From Sphingobium bisphenolivorans (GTDB taxonomy: Bacteria > Pseudomonadota > Alphaproteobacteria > Sphingomonadales > Sphingomonadaceae): a DNA stretch of 64,000 bases. Below the pieces are notes generated by a model, which was not told the DNA's origin, did not search any database, and was given only the letters and a program-made list of their open reading frames with translations. The DNA lies in the NCBI RefSeq assembly GCF_000412635.1, contig NZ_ASTG01000009.1:62001-126000 (forward strand), written 5' to 3'. Made by a program: the position numbers and the translations under genes. Below, one piece after another: positions 1-9,974 of the stretch (within the stretch, counting starts at the first letter, position 1; each line of letters opens with the position of its first letter).

Positions 1-743
1 TTCAGGCCATGATCGGCCTGGAACGCCTTGACCTTCGCCGCCAGTGCCTTGTCATAGGCAGCGCCCTCTGTCAGCCCCAGCCGACGGCGCAATGCCGAGG
101 CGCCGGACTTCATGCCCGGCCGCAGCTTCAGGTCCGCAGGAACCTGCGTTTGCGGCAGGCCGCCCCAGCGCTTGTCGAAGGCAACACGGGCGTCGCGCAG
201 CTTCACATAGAATGGGTTCATCCAGCCGACCGACCGGACATATTCGGCAAAGGACGGTGCCACGGCAGCGCTTCGCAGAATCTCTGCTGGCGCCAGAGAC
301 TGAGGCTGCACCTCCGGATCGAGATAGCGGACCTTCACCTTTTTCGAAGGCTTGCGCATGTCATCGACCAGCGCGGAGAAGGCCTTCGATAACGCCAAAT
401 CCGTGCGCGCCAGCAGCCTGGGATCGCTGCTGCCCTGCGCTTGCCGGATCAGGTCCCTCAGTGGATTCGGATCATAGTCGCTAGGCTTCAGCCCATCCGC
501 ATCGGCGGTTTCGATCAGGTTCAGAAGCGCGCCCGCCTGCGGCCCCACCTTCCCCTGCTCGACCCAAAGCGGCCAGTAGCCGCGCGGGCCGTAAAAGTCG
601 CGCAGCTTGCCGCCGACAGAGGAGCGGATTTCCGCCGCAATGCTGTTGCGGGCAGCGTCCTGAACAGTCCCGACCTGAGCCGCCGCCGGCATCGGAGCGG
701 CAGCCGCCAAAAGGCAGACGGGCAACAATATCGAGCGGAGCAT
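1..743 (-). CDS. L,D-transpeptidase (YcbB-like), N-terminal part, runs off the left edge
   Basis: Reading the minus strand from ATG at 743 gives an open frame to the window edge (about 247 codons, 3' end missing). It begins with a signal peptide (MLRSILLPVCLLAAAAPMPA, then an AQ cleavage context). A region follows with YGPRGYWPLW and the phrase ADGLKPSDYDP, typical of the scaffold domain of periplasmic YcbB-type L,D-transpeptidases. The last visible part (LRRRLGL, then VKAFQADHGL) looks like a PG_binding_1 peptidoglycan-binding repeat. The catalytic YkuD domain with its Cys would lie outside the window. Such enzymes make 3-3 cross-links in peptidoglycan. The gene lies 41 bp downstream of the small lipoprotein gene on the same strand, so the two may be co-transcribed. 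The family call rests on domain order, without the active site. Confidence 0.82.
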   Translation of the reverse strand, partial: MLRSILLPVCLLAAAAPMPAAAQVGTVQDAARNSIAAEIRSSVGGKLRDFYGPRGYWPLWVEQGKVGPQAGALLNLIETADADGLKPSDYDPNPLRDLIRQAQGSSDPRLLARTDLALSKAFSALVDDMRKPSKKVKVRYLDPEVQPQSLAPAEILRSAAVAPSFAEYVRSVGWMNPFYVKLRDARVAFDKRWGGLPQTQVPADLKLRPGMKSGASALRRRLGLTEGAAYDKALAAKVKAFQADHGL

Positions 744-784
744 TTGGGCGCGACGAAGCCGCCGCGCCCCAGAAGCTGCGTGTG

Positions 785-1042
785 TCAGCCGCGTTCTCCA
801 CGCCGCGAGGGCATAGGCGGAGGCGGCGGCGGGCAGGGAGGACCCTCGACCGCATGATAGAGGCCGTCGGACGAATAATAGCCGTCCACGATGCCATCGC
901 CATTGCGGTCAGCGGCCACCGTGCCGACGATGGCGCCCGGACCGACTGGCGGCGCGGGCGCGATGGGCTCATCCCGCGTCGAGGCGCATGCGCTCAGGGC
1001 AAGCGCCGTGCCGCCGAGAAGTGCCAATAACCTGATGTTCAT
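785..1042 (-). CDS. small proline-rich lipoprotein with one EF-hand-like loop
   Basis: An 85-residue protein starting at ATG 1042, preceded by a good ribosome binding site (AGGAGAGGGT). A longer frame upstream of this Met exists but has no such site. The N-terminus MNIRLLALLGGTALALSAC is a lipoprotein signal with lipobox LSAC, so the mature protein should be lipidated on Cys19. A single calcium-loop-like sequence DRNGDGIVDGYY sits mid-protein. The tail is proline-rich (six prolines in a row after GPPCP). No enzyme motif is seen. It precedes the L,D-transpeptidase gene, which suggests an envelope role, but its function is unknown. Confidence 0.72.
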   Translation of the reverse strand: MNIRLLALLGGTALALSACASTRDEPIAPAPPVGPGAIVGTVAADRNGDGIVDGYYSSDGLYHAVEGPPCPPPPPPMPSRRGERG

Positions 1043-1277
1043 ACCCTCTCCTTGGCGCGACGAGGACCGTGCGCCGGTGTTGAGCGTTCTCGAAACAGGC
1101 GAGCGCCTGCTGACTTGCGAAAACGCGGCCATCGAACCGCCTTAGAGCGGCGAGCCGCCTTAAGACCGTCGCTGCGGAATGCAGCGCAAGGGTAACTACG
1201 AAGCATCGGATTTGATTCCATTGCTCAGCCGGAATGACGATGAAACGTGCTTAAGCAGAGACTAGCTGGAGGCTAAA

Positions 1278-2156
1278 TCAGCCCTCGACCCATTCCGCCG
1301 ACGCTATCCCCTGGGCGTAGAGCAGGACAGACAGGTCGCCATGGATGATCTCGGCCGCCGCCGCTTCCCGCGTCTTGGGCTTGGCATGATAGGCAACGCC
1401 AAGGCCGGCTCCCTGGATCATGGGAATGTCGTTGGCGCCGTCCCCCACCGCGAGCGTAAGGGCGCGGTCGATGCCGCCCTCGACCGCCGCTTCCAGTTCC
1501 GCCCGCTTGCGTGTCGCGTCCACGATCGGCAGCGTGACCGTGCCCTTCAGGGCGCCATCCGCTATCTCCAGGACATTGGCGACCGCGCTGTCGAAGCCGA
1601 TTTCCTCCGCAACTGGCCCTGTGAAGCGGGTGAAGCCGCCCGATACTAGCAGCGTCTTCGCACCCCTCGCCTTCATGGTGCGCACCAGCGCGCGGGCGCC
1701 GCCCATGATCTTCACGCGCTCGGCGCGGCACCGGTCGATGGCGGCGTCCTCCAACCCCTTGAGCAGCGCCACCCGCTCATGCAGCGCGCCGGCGAAATCC
1801 AGTTCGCCGCGCATCGCCCGCTCGGTGATCTCGGCGATCTGCGGCTTGATCCCGGCATAGTCGGCCAGTTCGTCGATACATTCGACCGTGATCATGGTGG
1901 AATCCATGTCGGCGATCAGCAGCTTCTTCTCGCGCCCCTCCGTTGGCTGGACGATGACGTCGACCTTGTCGCCGATCGCACCCAGAGCCGCGCGGGCCGC
2001 AACCGGATCGTTATCAAAGAAGATGTCCGCAGCCTTCTCCTCGTCCAGCCAGACGCTCGACGTCGGTGCGCAGCCTGCCTCGATCAGCCGCCGGGTCGCT
2101 TCCGCAATATCCCCCTGACTCAAGGCCGCACTTGCCACTAAGGTCGCAACGAACAT
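1278..2156 (-). CDS. serB: phosphoserine phosphatase SerB
   Basis: A 292-residue protein that removes phosphate from O-phosphoserine in the last step of serine synthesis (HAD superfamily, cytosolic). HAD motif I is [10 protein letters not shown], with the nucleophile Asp near residue 83. Motif II is VSGGFTRFT. Motifs III/IV are in [16 protein letters not shown]. The roughly 75 residues before the HAD core match the ACT-like N-terminal domain of long SerB proteins. The start at 2156 is chosen because GGGAG lies 6 nt upstream; the frame is open further upstream but runs antisense into miaA. The start codon overlaps the divergent miaA start by two bases. Confidence 0.95.
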   Translation of the reverse strand: MFVATLVASAALSQGDIAEATRRLIEAGCAPTSSVWLDEEKAADIFFDNDPVAARAALGAIGDKVDVIVQPTEGREKKLLIADMDSTMITVECIDELADYAGIKPQIAEITERAMRGELDFAGALHERVALLKGLEDAAIDRCRAERVKIMGGARALVRTMKARGAKTLLVSGGFTRFTGPVAEEIGFDSAVANVLEIADGALKGTVTLPIVDATRKRAELEAAVEGGIDRALTLAVGDGANDIPMIQGAGLGVAYHAKPKTREAAAAEIIHGDLSVLLYAQGIASAEWVEG

Positions 2157-3099
2157 GGATACTCCCGAAACATCACCGAGCGAATCCCGCCCGCGCGTGG
2201 CGCTTATTGCCGGGCCGACCGCCAGCGGCAAGAGCGCGCTTGCCATCGCCCTTGCCCGCGCGGCGAACGGGGTTGTCATCAACGCCGATGCGAGCCAGGT
2301 CTATGCCGACCTGCAAATCCTCTCCGCCCGGCCGAGTGCGGAGGAAATGGCGCAAGCGCCGCATCGCCTGTTCGGCCATATCGACGGCGCCGAGGCCTGC
2401 ACCGCCGCCCGCTGGGCATCGGAAGCGCGCGCCGAGATTGCCAGCGCGCACGCGCAGGGGCGGTTGCCCATCCTTGTGGGCGGCACAGGGCTTTACCTTC
2501 GAACCCTGCTCGACGGCATAGCGCCGGTCCCCGACATCGACCCGACAATCCGCGCGCAGGTTCGCGCCCTGCCCGTGGCGGAGGCCCATGCGGCTTTGGC
2601 AGTCGAAGACCCGGCAGCGGCCGCCCGGCTAGCCCCGGCCGACACCACCCGCGTGGCGCGTGCGCTTGAAGTCCTGCGCTCGACGGGGAAGCCCCTGTCG
2701 GAATGGCAGAAGCACAAGAGCGGCGGCATAGCGGACCAGATCAGCCTCTCACCGCTCATCCTGCTCCCGCCCCGCGAATGGCTGATCCAGCGATGCGACG
2801 ATCGGTTCGAGCAGATGGTGGACAGCGGCGCGGTCGCGGAGGTCGAGGCGCTGCTCGCGCGCAAACTGCCGCCTGAACTTCCCGTCATGCGCGCCATCGG
2901 CGTTCCTGAAATCGCCGCTTGGCTGGACGGGACAGTGTATCGTGAAACCATGCTCGAGCGCGGACGGATTGCTACCCGGCAATATGCCAAGCGCCAATAT
3001 ACTTGGTTTTCGCGACAGCCTCCATTGGACTGGCCCCGCGAAGCGCAGCCCATTGATGATAAAATTATGGGCCTTTGGGCAAGAAAGTTACAATGCTAA
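2155..3099 (+). CDS. miaA: tRNA dimethylallyltransferase MiaA
   Basis: A 314-residue cytosolic enzyme that transfers dimethylallyl from DMAPP to A37 of tRNAs reading UNN codons. It carries the P-loop [16 protein letters not shown] near residues 20-35, the [20 protein letters not shown] segment typical of Mia[16 protein letters not shown], and a C-terminal [14 protein letters not shown] tRNA-contact region. Length is normal. The ATG at 2155 is the first usable start; its upstream AAGG is distant (about 12 nt), and it overlaps the serB start. The gene is followed about 100 bp later by ilvB. Confidence 0.95.
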   Translation: MDTPETSPSESRPRVALIAGPTASGKSALAIALARAANGVVINADASQVYADLQILSARPSAEEMAQAPHRLFGHIDGAEACTAARWASEARAEIASAHAQGRLPILVGGTGLYLRTLLDGIAPVPDIDPTIRAQVRALPVAEAHAALAVEDPAAAARLAPADTTRVARALEVLRSTGKPLSEWQKHKSGGIADQISLSPLILLPPREWLIQRCDDRFEQMVDSGAVAEVEALLARKLPPELPVMRAIGVPEIAAWLDGTVYRETMLERGRIATRQYAKRQYTWFSRQPPLDWPREAQPIDDKIMGLWARKLQC

Positions 3100-3199
3100 C
3101 AGTTGACTAGCCATTTTATGTCGAATAGAGGCACCTGCCTTGCCATTGCTTCGCTTCTGGAGCAGAGGGCGCACCTATTATCCAGCGGAAGGATTTATC

Positions 3200-4948
3200 G
3201 TGGCCGAAAAGAGCGGCGCGGACATATTGGTTGAGTGCCTGATCGACCTGGGGGTCGAGGTCGTGTTCGGCTATCCGGGCGGCGCGGTGCTGCCCATCTA
3301 TGACGCACTTTTCAATCATCTCAAGATCCGCCATGTGCTGGTCCGGCATGAGCAGGGCGCGACGCATATGGCGGAGGGCTATGCCCGTTCGACCGGCAAG
3401 CCTGGCGTCGTGCTCGTCACCTCTGGCCCTGGCGCCACCAATGCGGTTACCGGCATCACCGACGCGCTGATGGACTCCATTCCGATGGTCGTGATCACCG
3501 GCCAGGTCCCGACGCAGTTGATCGGCACCGATGCTTTCCAGGAAGCGGATACGGTCGGCATCACGCGCCACTGCACGAAGCATAATTATCTGGTGAAGGA
3601 CCCGCGCAAACTGGCCGGCGTCGTTCATGAGGCGTTCCACATTGCAACCACCGGACGTCCGGGTCCAGTCGTCATCGACATCCCGAAGAATGTCCAGATC
3701 GCGACAGCCCCCTATGCGAGGCCGGAAACGTTCGAACATGCGAGCTACCGCCCGCAGACGAAGGCTGATCCTGTCGCCATCGCCGCTGCGGTTGAAATGC
3801 TGGCGGCTGCCGAGCGGCCGATCTTCTACACCGGCGGCGGCGTCATCAACTCGGGACCGGAGGCCTCCGCGCTGCTGCGGGAGATTGCGGGCCTGACGCG
3901 TGCGCCCGTCACTTCGACATTGATGGGCCTTGGCGCCTTCCCCGCCGCTTCGCCGCAATGGCTGGGCATGCTGGGGATGCACGGCACCTATGAAGCCAAC
4001 TGGGCGATGAACAAGGCTGACCTGATCATCTGCGTCGGCGCCCGTTTCGATGATCGCGTGACCGGGCGGCTGGATGCCTTCGCTCCCAACGCGAAGAAGA
4101 TCCACATCGATATCGACCGCAGCTCGATCAACAAGACGGTCGAGGTTGACCTGCCCATCGTCGCCGACGTCGCGAGCGCCCTGACCGACATGATCGCGCT
4201 CTGGAAGGATCGCGGCCACAAGGCGGCTGATCTGTCCGAATGGTGGGCGCGAATCGACGGCTGGCGGGCGCGCAACAGCCTCGCCTATCCCGAAAGCTGC
4301 GAAGAGATCATGCCGCAGGAGGCGATCGCGCAGCTTTACAAGGCGAGCCGGTCGGCGAAGGACGTCATCATCACGACGGAAGTGGGCCAGCACCAGATGT
4401 GGGCGGCCCAGCATTTCGGCTTTGAAGAGCCGAACAAGTGGCTGACCTCCGGGGGTCTTGGCACGATGGGCTACGGCTTCCCCGCGGCCATCGGCGCCCA
4501 ACTAGGCAACCCGGAGAGCCTTGTCGTCTGCGTCGCGGGCGATGCCTCGGTGCAGATGAACATTCAGGAGTTGGGGACCGCCACGCAATATCGCCTGCCG
4601 GTCAAGCTCTTCATCCTCAACAATGAATATATGGGCATGGTCCGTCAGTGGCAGGAACTGACCTATGAAAGCCGCTATTCGAACAGCTATTCGGACAGTC
4701 TGCCGGACTTCGTGAAGCTGGGCGAGGCCTATGGCTGGACCGGCATCCGGATCGAGAGTCCGCGGGAACTGGAAGCGGGCATCCGTCGGATGATCGAGAC
4801 GCCCGGCCCGGTCATCGTGGATTGCCGAGTCGCAAAGCTTTCCAACTGCTTCCCGATGATCCCCTCGGGCGCGGCGCATACGGACATGCTGCTCGACCCG
4901 AGCCAGGTCGAAGGCATCATGTCTGACGAGGCAAAGGCACTGGTGTGA
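3200..4948 (+). CDS. ilvB: acetolactate synthase large (catalytic) subunit
   Basis: A 582-residue ThDP enzyme that condenses pyruvate (or pyruvate plus 2-oxobutyrate) in valine, leucine and isoleucine synthesis. It shows FGYPGGAVLPIYD, the catalytic Glu in VRHEQGATHMAEGYAR (about residue 51), a central FAD-binding region, and the ThDP/Mg motif GDASVQMNIQE through FILNN. GTG at 3200 is preferred because GGAAGG lies 8 nt upstream; a TTG at 3140 is in frame but would add 20 untypical residues. The stop overlaps the next gene by 4 bases (GTGA). A weak sigma70-like element, TTGACT at 3103-3108 with ATAGAG 17 nt later, could drive the operon; this is only a guess. Confidence 0.95.
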   Translation: MAEKSGADILVECLIDLGVEVVFGYPGGAVLPIYDALFNHLKIRHVLVRHEQGATHMAEGYARSTGKPGVVLVTSGPGATNAVTGITDALMDSIPMVVITGQVPTQLIGTDAFQEADTVGITRHCTKHNYLVKDPRKLAGVVHEAFHIATTGRPGPVVIDIPKNVQIATAPYARPETFEHASYRPQTKADPVAIAAAVEMLAAAERPIFYTGGGVINSGPEASALLREIAGLTRAPVTSTLMGLGAFPAASPQWLGMLGMHGTYEANWAMNKADLIICVGARFDDRVTGRLDAFAPNAKKIHIDIDRSSINKTVEVDLPIVADVASALTDMIALWKDRGHKAADLSEWWARIDGWRARNSLAYPESCEEIMPQEAIAQLYKASRSAKDVIITTEVGQHQMWAAQHFGFEEPNKWLTSGGLGTMGYGFPAAIGAQLGNPESLVVCVAGDASVQMNIQELGTATQYRLPVKLFILNNEYMGMVRQWQELTYESRYSNSYSDSLPDFVKLGEAYGWTGIRIESPRELEAGIRRMIETPGPVIVDCRVAKLSNCFPMIPSGAAHTDMLLDPSQVEGIMSDEAKALV

Positions 4949-5288
4949 CCGCTCACCTCAAGCTGTGCATCCATGTGAGCGAGCCGTTCGATTTCGAGCG
5001 GATCGCCGGCACCGCCGACCTTGCCGGTTGGACGGTCGATCATGTCGATGCGGAGAATGAGGATTGGGAGGTCCATCTCGACCAGGGCTTTGACTTTCAC
5101 GACCGCCATGTCGGCCGCCTGCTGATCAGCCCGCGCTATGTGGGCGAGCGTCTGGCCCGGATGTTCGATGCGATCGCGGGCTTTCCCGTCCGCATCGCCC
5201 ATCGGGACGACGGCAGCTGGCACTACGCCTTTACGGGCATGATTTCGCAGCGCCATGAGCGCGAAGAACCGGATAACGGAAACGTCTG

Positions 5289-5289
<1 letters not shown>
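4945..5289 (+). CDS. unknown 114-residue protein between ilvB and ilvN
   Basis: The gene starts at GTG 4945, overlapping the ilvB stop (GTGA), and its stop overlaps the ilvN start (TGATG), so it is translationally coupled on both sides. The product is acidic and rich in Asp, Glu and His, with phrases such as WTVDHVDAENEDWEVHLDQG and GRLLISPRYVGERLARMF. There is no signal peptide, membrane segment or recognised catalytic motif. Its place between the catalytic and regulatory subunits of acetolactate synthase suggests a link to that enzyme, for example assembly or regulation, but this is inference only. I do not recognise the family. Confidence 0.85.
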
Positions 5290-7008
<1,719 letters not shown>

Positions 7009-7017
7009 GCCCCTTTT

Positions 7018-7043
7018 CTCTCTGCCTTGCGCAAGGCAGAGAG
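7018..7043 (+). terminator. hairpin after ilvC, likely transcription terminator
   Basis: A perfect 26-base palindrome (CTCTCTGCCTTGC and its reverse complement) begins 9 nt after the ilvC stop. It can form a stem of about 11 bp closed by a GC-rich loop and is followed by ATTTC, which is only a weak U tract. The position suits termination of the ilv transcript. Confidence 0.6.
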
Positions 7044-7145
7044 ATTTCAAACGGTAACGCTTTGTTTCCGGTTACGGCTATGGAACAATCAGGGGGCGTC
7101 GCATATTGTGCGGCGTCCCCTGATCGCTTTTGGAGAGCCGTTTCC

Positions 7146-7769
7146 ATGCGTAAAATTCTGATCCCCGCCGCCGCCCTGATCGCCCTGGCTGGCGGCAGCG
7201 TCGTCATCGCCCAGCAGATGCCAGCCGCGCCCGGCGCCAAGGACCCCGCCCGCGTGACCGGCGGCACCTATCAGATCGACCCTGGCCATACGCAGATCGT
7301 CTTCGCCTATGATCATATGGGCTTTTCCAACAATGTTGGCGTGATCTCCGAACCGACGGGCACGCTGACGCTCGACCCCAAAAACCCCAATGCAGCCAAA
7401 GTGTCGGTCGAGGTTCCGGTGACTAATATCAAGACCGGCATCGCGAAGCTCGATGAGCATCTGATGAAGGCGGACTTTTTCGATACGGCCAAATTCCCGA
7501 AAGCCAGCTTCGTGTCGACGGGTGTGAAGGTGCAGGGCACCAGCGCCGAGATTAACGGCAATCTCACCATCAAGGGCGTGACCAAACCGGTGACGCTCGA
7601 CGCCGATTTCTACGGCGCTGGCAAGGCTCCGGCGATGGCTGGCGGCAAAGAAAATATCGGCTTTGTCGCGACCACGCGGATCAAGCGCAGCGACTTCAAC
7701 ATGGGCTATGGCGTGCCGATGGTGGGCGACGCGATAGAGTTGAAGATCGTCGCGGCGTTCCAGAAGTAA
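7146..7769 (+). CDS. YceI family periplasmic lipocalin-like protein
   Basis: A 207-residue secreted protein. The start at 7146 gives a clean signal peptide (MRKILIPAAALIALAGGSVV, cleavage after the following IAQ). The mature part has YceI hallmarks: YQIDPGHTQIVFAYDHMGFS, SVEVPVTNIKTGIAKLDEHL, KADFFDTAKFPKASFVST, NGNLTIKGVTKPVTLD and a C-terminal IELKIVAAFQK. YceI proteins are eight-stranded barrels that bind polyisoprenoid or amphiphilic lipids. No operon partner is apparent; palindromic repeats follow. Confidence 0.93.
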   Translation: MRKILIPAAALIALAGGSVVIAQQMPAAPGAKDPARVTGGTYQIDPGHTQIVFAYDHMGFSNNVGVISEPTGTLTLDPKNPNAAKVSVEVPVTNIKTGIAKLDEHLMKADFFDTAKFPKASFVSTGVKVQGTSAEINGNLTIKGVTKPVTLDADFYGAGKAPAMAGGKENIGFVATTRIKRSDFNMGYGVPMVGDAIELKIVAAFQK

Positions 7770-7783
7770 AGCGGTCGATGCCT

Positions 7784-7947
7784 CCTTCCTCTCCCCTTGT
7801 GGGAGAGGAAGGAAGCCGTGCGATGCACGGCGGAAGGGTGAGGGGCGGCGCTGCGCTCCCCCCCCCTCTTCCAACTTCGCCTAGCTTCCCCCGGCTCAAG
7901 GGCGGGGTTAGCAAGGCGGCGTATCCTTCTCCCATCAAGGGAGAAGG
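7784..7947 (+). repeat. composite palindromic intergenic repeat (REP-like) after the YceI gene
   Basis: A perfect 12-bp stem (CCTTCCTCTCCC at 7784-7795, loop CTTGT, complement at 7801-7812) is followed by GGGTGAGGGG and CCCCCTCTTCC blocks. The element ends with CCTTCTCCC ATCAA GGGAGAAGG at 7925-7947. Its organisation parallels the element at 5811-5970. It fills the first half of the 406-bp gap between the YceI gene and leuA; the second half is the leu leader. Confidence 0.7.
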
Positions 7948-8009
7948 AATATTGCCCCGCTCCCCAACCCTTGCGCTCCGACCCCCAAATGGGCTAAAGC
8001 CATCCCATC

Positions 8010-8054
8010 ATGCAGCGCGCGCTTCTTCCCCTGCTACGACTTACACGCCCTTGA
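8010..8054 (+). CDS. leuL: leucine-rich leader peptide of leuA
   Basis: A 14-codon frame encodes [14 protein letters not shown] followed by TGA. Five of 14 residues are leucine, in two runs (LL, then LL.L), using CTT, CTT, CTG, CTA and CTT, including the usually rare CTA. It lies 121 bp before the leuA start on the same strand and its stop sits inside the first strand of a long-range stem. Leader peptides rich in the pathway end product control leu and ilv genes by attenuation in many proteobacteria. There is no strong ribosome binding site directly upstream, which is the main weakness. Confidence 0.7.
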   Translation: MQRALLPLLRLTRP

Positions 8055-8153
8055 GCGTGATTTTGGTGCTGCTCTTCGCTTGAACGATGCGGCCATACGC
8101 TTAAGGGCAATTCCAACCGATAGTCGTTCCACCGGGCAGGCCAGCGCCGCCCG
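8045..8153 (+). promoter_or_regulatory. leuA leader region with competing hairpins (putative attenuator)
   Basis: Three pairings are visible. A local hairpin ACGC-CCTTGA-GCGT (8045-8058) spans the leader-peptide stop. The strand GCCCTTGAGCG (8047-8057) can instead pair with CGCTTAAGGGC (8098-8108) over 11 bp with one G-U. A GC-rich hairpin (CGGGC at 8133-8137 with GCCCG at 8149-8153, plus inner GGC/GCC) stands just before the leuA start. The first two are mutually exclusive, as expected for attenuation. No strong U run follows the last hairpin, so control might act on leuA translation instead of termination. Confidence 0.55.
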
Positions 8154-8175
8154 ACCGCAGAGAAGTAATTTCGCC

Positions 8176-9849
8176 ATGATGTTGACCGATCCTTCGCAGA
8201 AGTACCGCCCCTTTCCCCAGGTGGACCTGCCCAACCGCCAGTGGCCGGGTGCGGTCATCACCTCTCCGCCGCGCTGGCTGTCGACCGATTTGCGCGACGG
8301 CAACCAGTCGTTGATCGACCCGATGAATGCGGAAAAGAAGCGGCGCTTCTTCGACCTGCTGCTGAAGGTCGGCGTCAAGGAGGTCGAGATCGGCTTTCCC
8401 GCATCGGGCGCGACAGATTTCGACTTTATCGCCGGCCTGGTGCGAGATGGCGCGATCCCCGACGATGTTTTTCCGCAGGTGCTGACGCAGGCGCGCGAGG
8501 ATCTGATCGCCACCACCTTTGAATCCCTGCGGGGGTCGAAGCAAGCCATCGTCCACGTCTATAACGCCGTGTCGCCGGCATGGCGCAACATCGTGTTCCA
8601 GATGGACCGGCCGCAGATAAAGGAGATCGCGATCAACGCGGCCAAGCTGCTGCGCGACAATGCGGCGAAGCAGCCGAACACCGACTGGCATTTCGAATAT
8701 AGTCCGGAAACCTTTTCGACCGCCGAACTGGATTTCAGCCTGGAGTGCTGCGAAGCGGTGATGGACATATTGCAGCCGACGCCGGAGCGGCCGCTGATCC
8801 TGAACCTGCCCGCCACGGTTGAGGCGGCGACGCCCAACATCTACGCCGACCAGATCGAGTGGATGTGCCGCAATATCAGCAAGCGCGACAGCGTCGTCAT
8901 CTCACTGCACACCCATAATGACCGGGGCACCGGCGTTGCCGCCGCGGAATTGGGGATGATGGCGGGCGCGGACCGCGTCGAGGGCTGTCTGTTCGGCAAT
9001 GGCGAGCGTACCGGTAATTGCGACCTGGTGACGGTCGCGCTCAACATGTACACGCAGGGCATCAATCCCGGGCTGGACTTCAGCGACATCGACGAGGTCA
9101 TCCAGACCGTCGAATATTGCAACCAGCTGCCCGTTCACCCGCGCCATCCCTATGCCGGCGAACTGGTCTTCACCGCCTTTTCCGGCAGCCATCAGGACGC
9201 CATCAAGAAGGGATTCGCTGCGCAGGAGACGCGCAACGACCAGATGTGGGACGTGCCCTATCTGCCGATTGATCCCAAGGATCTGGGCCGCGACTATGAG
9301 GCAGTCATCCGTGTCAACTCGCAGTCCGGCAAGGGCGGCGTTGCCTGGGTGCTGCAGCAGGACAAGGGGCTGAAGCTGCCCAAGCGGATGCAGGCCGATT
9401 TCTCCAAGGTCGTGCAGGCGCTGGCGGACGAGAGCAGCCGCGAACTCAACGCCGCCGACATCTGGATGGCGTTCGAGGATCATTACCGCCTTGCCGGCGA
9501 CCAGCCCTACCGGCTCATCGACTATAATGAGACTGGCCATGCCGGCGACCGGATCTTCACCGGCAAGATCGTCCACAAGGGCGGAGAGCGCTCCATCTCG
9601 GGCCGCGGCAATGGCCTCATCTCGTCGGTTCTATCGGCGCTGCGCGACGATCTGGGCGTCGACCTGGAGGTTGCGGACTATAATGAACATGCGATCGGCG
9701 CGGGCACGGATGTCGCGGCGGCAGCCTATGTCGAATGCCGCACGCCCGATGGCCGCACGGTCTTCGGCATCGGTACCGACACGGACGTCGCGACCGCTTC
9801 GGTTCAGGCCGTCCTCTCCGCCGCCAACAGCGTGGCTGCGGGGCGCTAA
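8176..9849 (+). CDS. leuA: 2-isopropylmalate synthase
   Basis: A 557-residue enzyme (long form) that condenses acetyl-CoA with 2-oxoisovalerate, the committed step of leucine synthesis. DRE-TIM motifs are present: [11 protein letters not shown], then [16 protein letters not shown] (metal-binding His-x-His), then [12 protein letters not shown]. The C-terminal LeuA dimer domain responsible for leucine feedback contains [22 protein letters not shown] 8176 is chosen because it gives the usual family length; an open TTG frame from 8080 would overlap the leader RNA. An ATG at 8179 is also possible. Confidence 0.95.
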   Translation: MMLTDPSQKYRPFPQVDLPNRQWPGAVITSPPRWLSTDLRDGNQSLIDPMNAEKKRRFFDLLLKVGVKEVEIGFPASGATDFDFIAGLVRDGAIPDDVFPQVLTQAREDLIATTFESLRGSKQAIVHVYNAVSPAWRNIVFQMDRPQIKEIAINAAKLLRDNAAKQPNTDWHFEYSPETFSTAELDFSLECCEAVMDILQPTPERPLILNLPATVEAATPNIYADQIEWMCRNISKRDSVVISLHTHNDRGTGVAAAELGMMAGADRVEGCLFGNGERTGNCDLVTVALNMYTQGINPGLDFSDIDEVIQTVEYCNQLPVHPRHPYAGELVFTAFSGSHQDAIKKGFAAQETRNDQMWDVPYLPIDPKDLGRDYEAVIRVNSQSGKGGVAWVLQQDKGLKLPKRMQADFSKVVQALADESSRELNAADIWMAFEDHYRLAGDQPYRLIDYNETGHAGDRIFTGKIVHKGGERSISGRGNGLISSVLSALRDDLGVDLEVADYNEHAIGAGTDVAAAAYVECRTPDGRTVFGIGTDTDVATASVQAVLSAANSVAAGR

Positions 9850-9854
9850 GCTCG

Positions 9855-9888
9855 CAGCACCTCCACCCCGCACCGGGTGGAGGTGCTG
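9855..9888 (+). terminator. strong hairpin after leuA
   Basis: CAGCACCTCCACCC (9855-9868) pairs perfectly with 9875-9888 around a 6-base loop, giving a 14-bp stem 5 bases after the leuA stop. It is followed by ACTGATTAT, not a U run, so it may be a 3' stabiliser or a Rho-linked end rather than a classical intrinsic terminator. Confidence 0.6.
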
Positions 9889-9974
9889 ACTGATTATCGC
9901 CGCCGAAAGAATTGCTTGCGCGTAATCCCGAGTGCGGCGACCGATATTGCGGTTGTCGTCCGGGGATACGCGCC

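Noticed and set aside
481..972. A 163-codon minus-strand frame over the L,D-transpeptidase start and lipoprotein gene
   Set aside because: It is out of frame with both the clear signal peptide at 743 and the lipobox gene at 1042, and has no ribosome binding site.
3118..3234. Possible leader peptide before ilvB (ATG at 3118, 38 codons)
   Set aside because: It has no run of Val, Leu or Ile codons, no ribosome binding site and no terminator-like fold, and it runs past the ilvB start. It is not comparable to the leuA leader.
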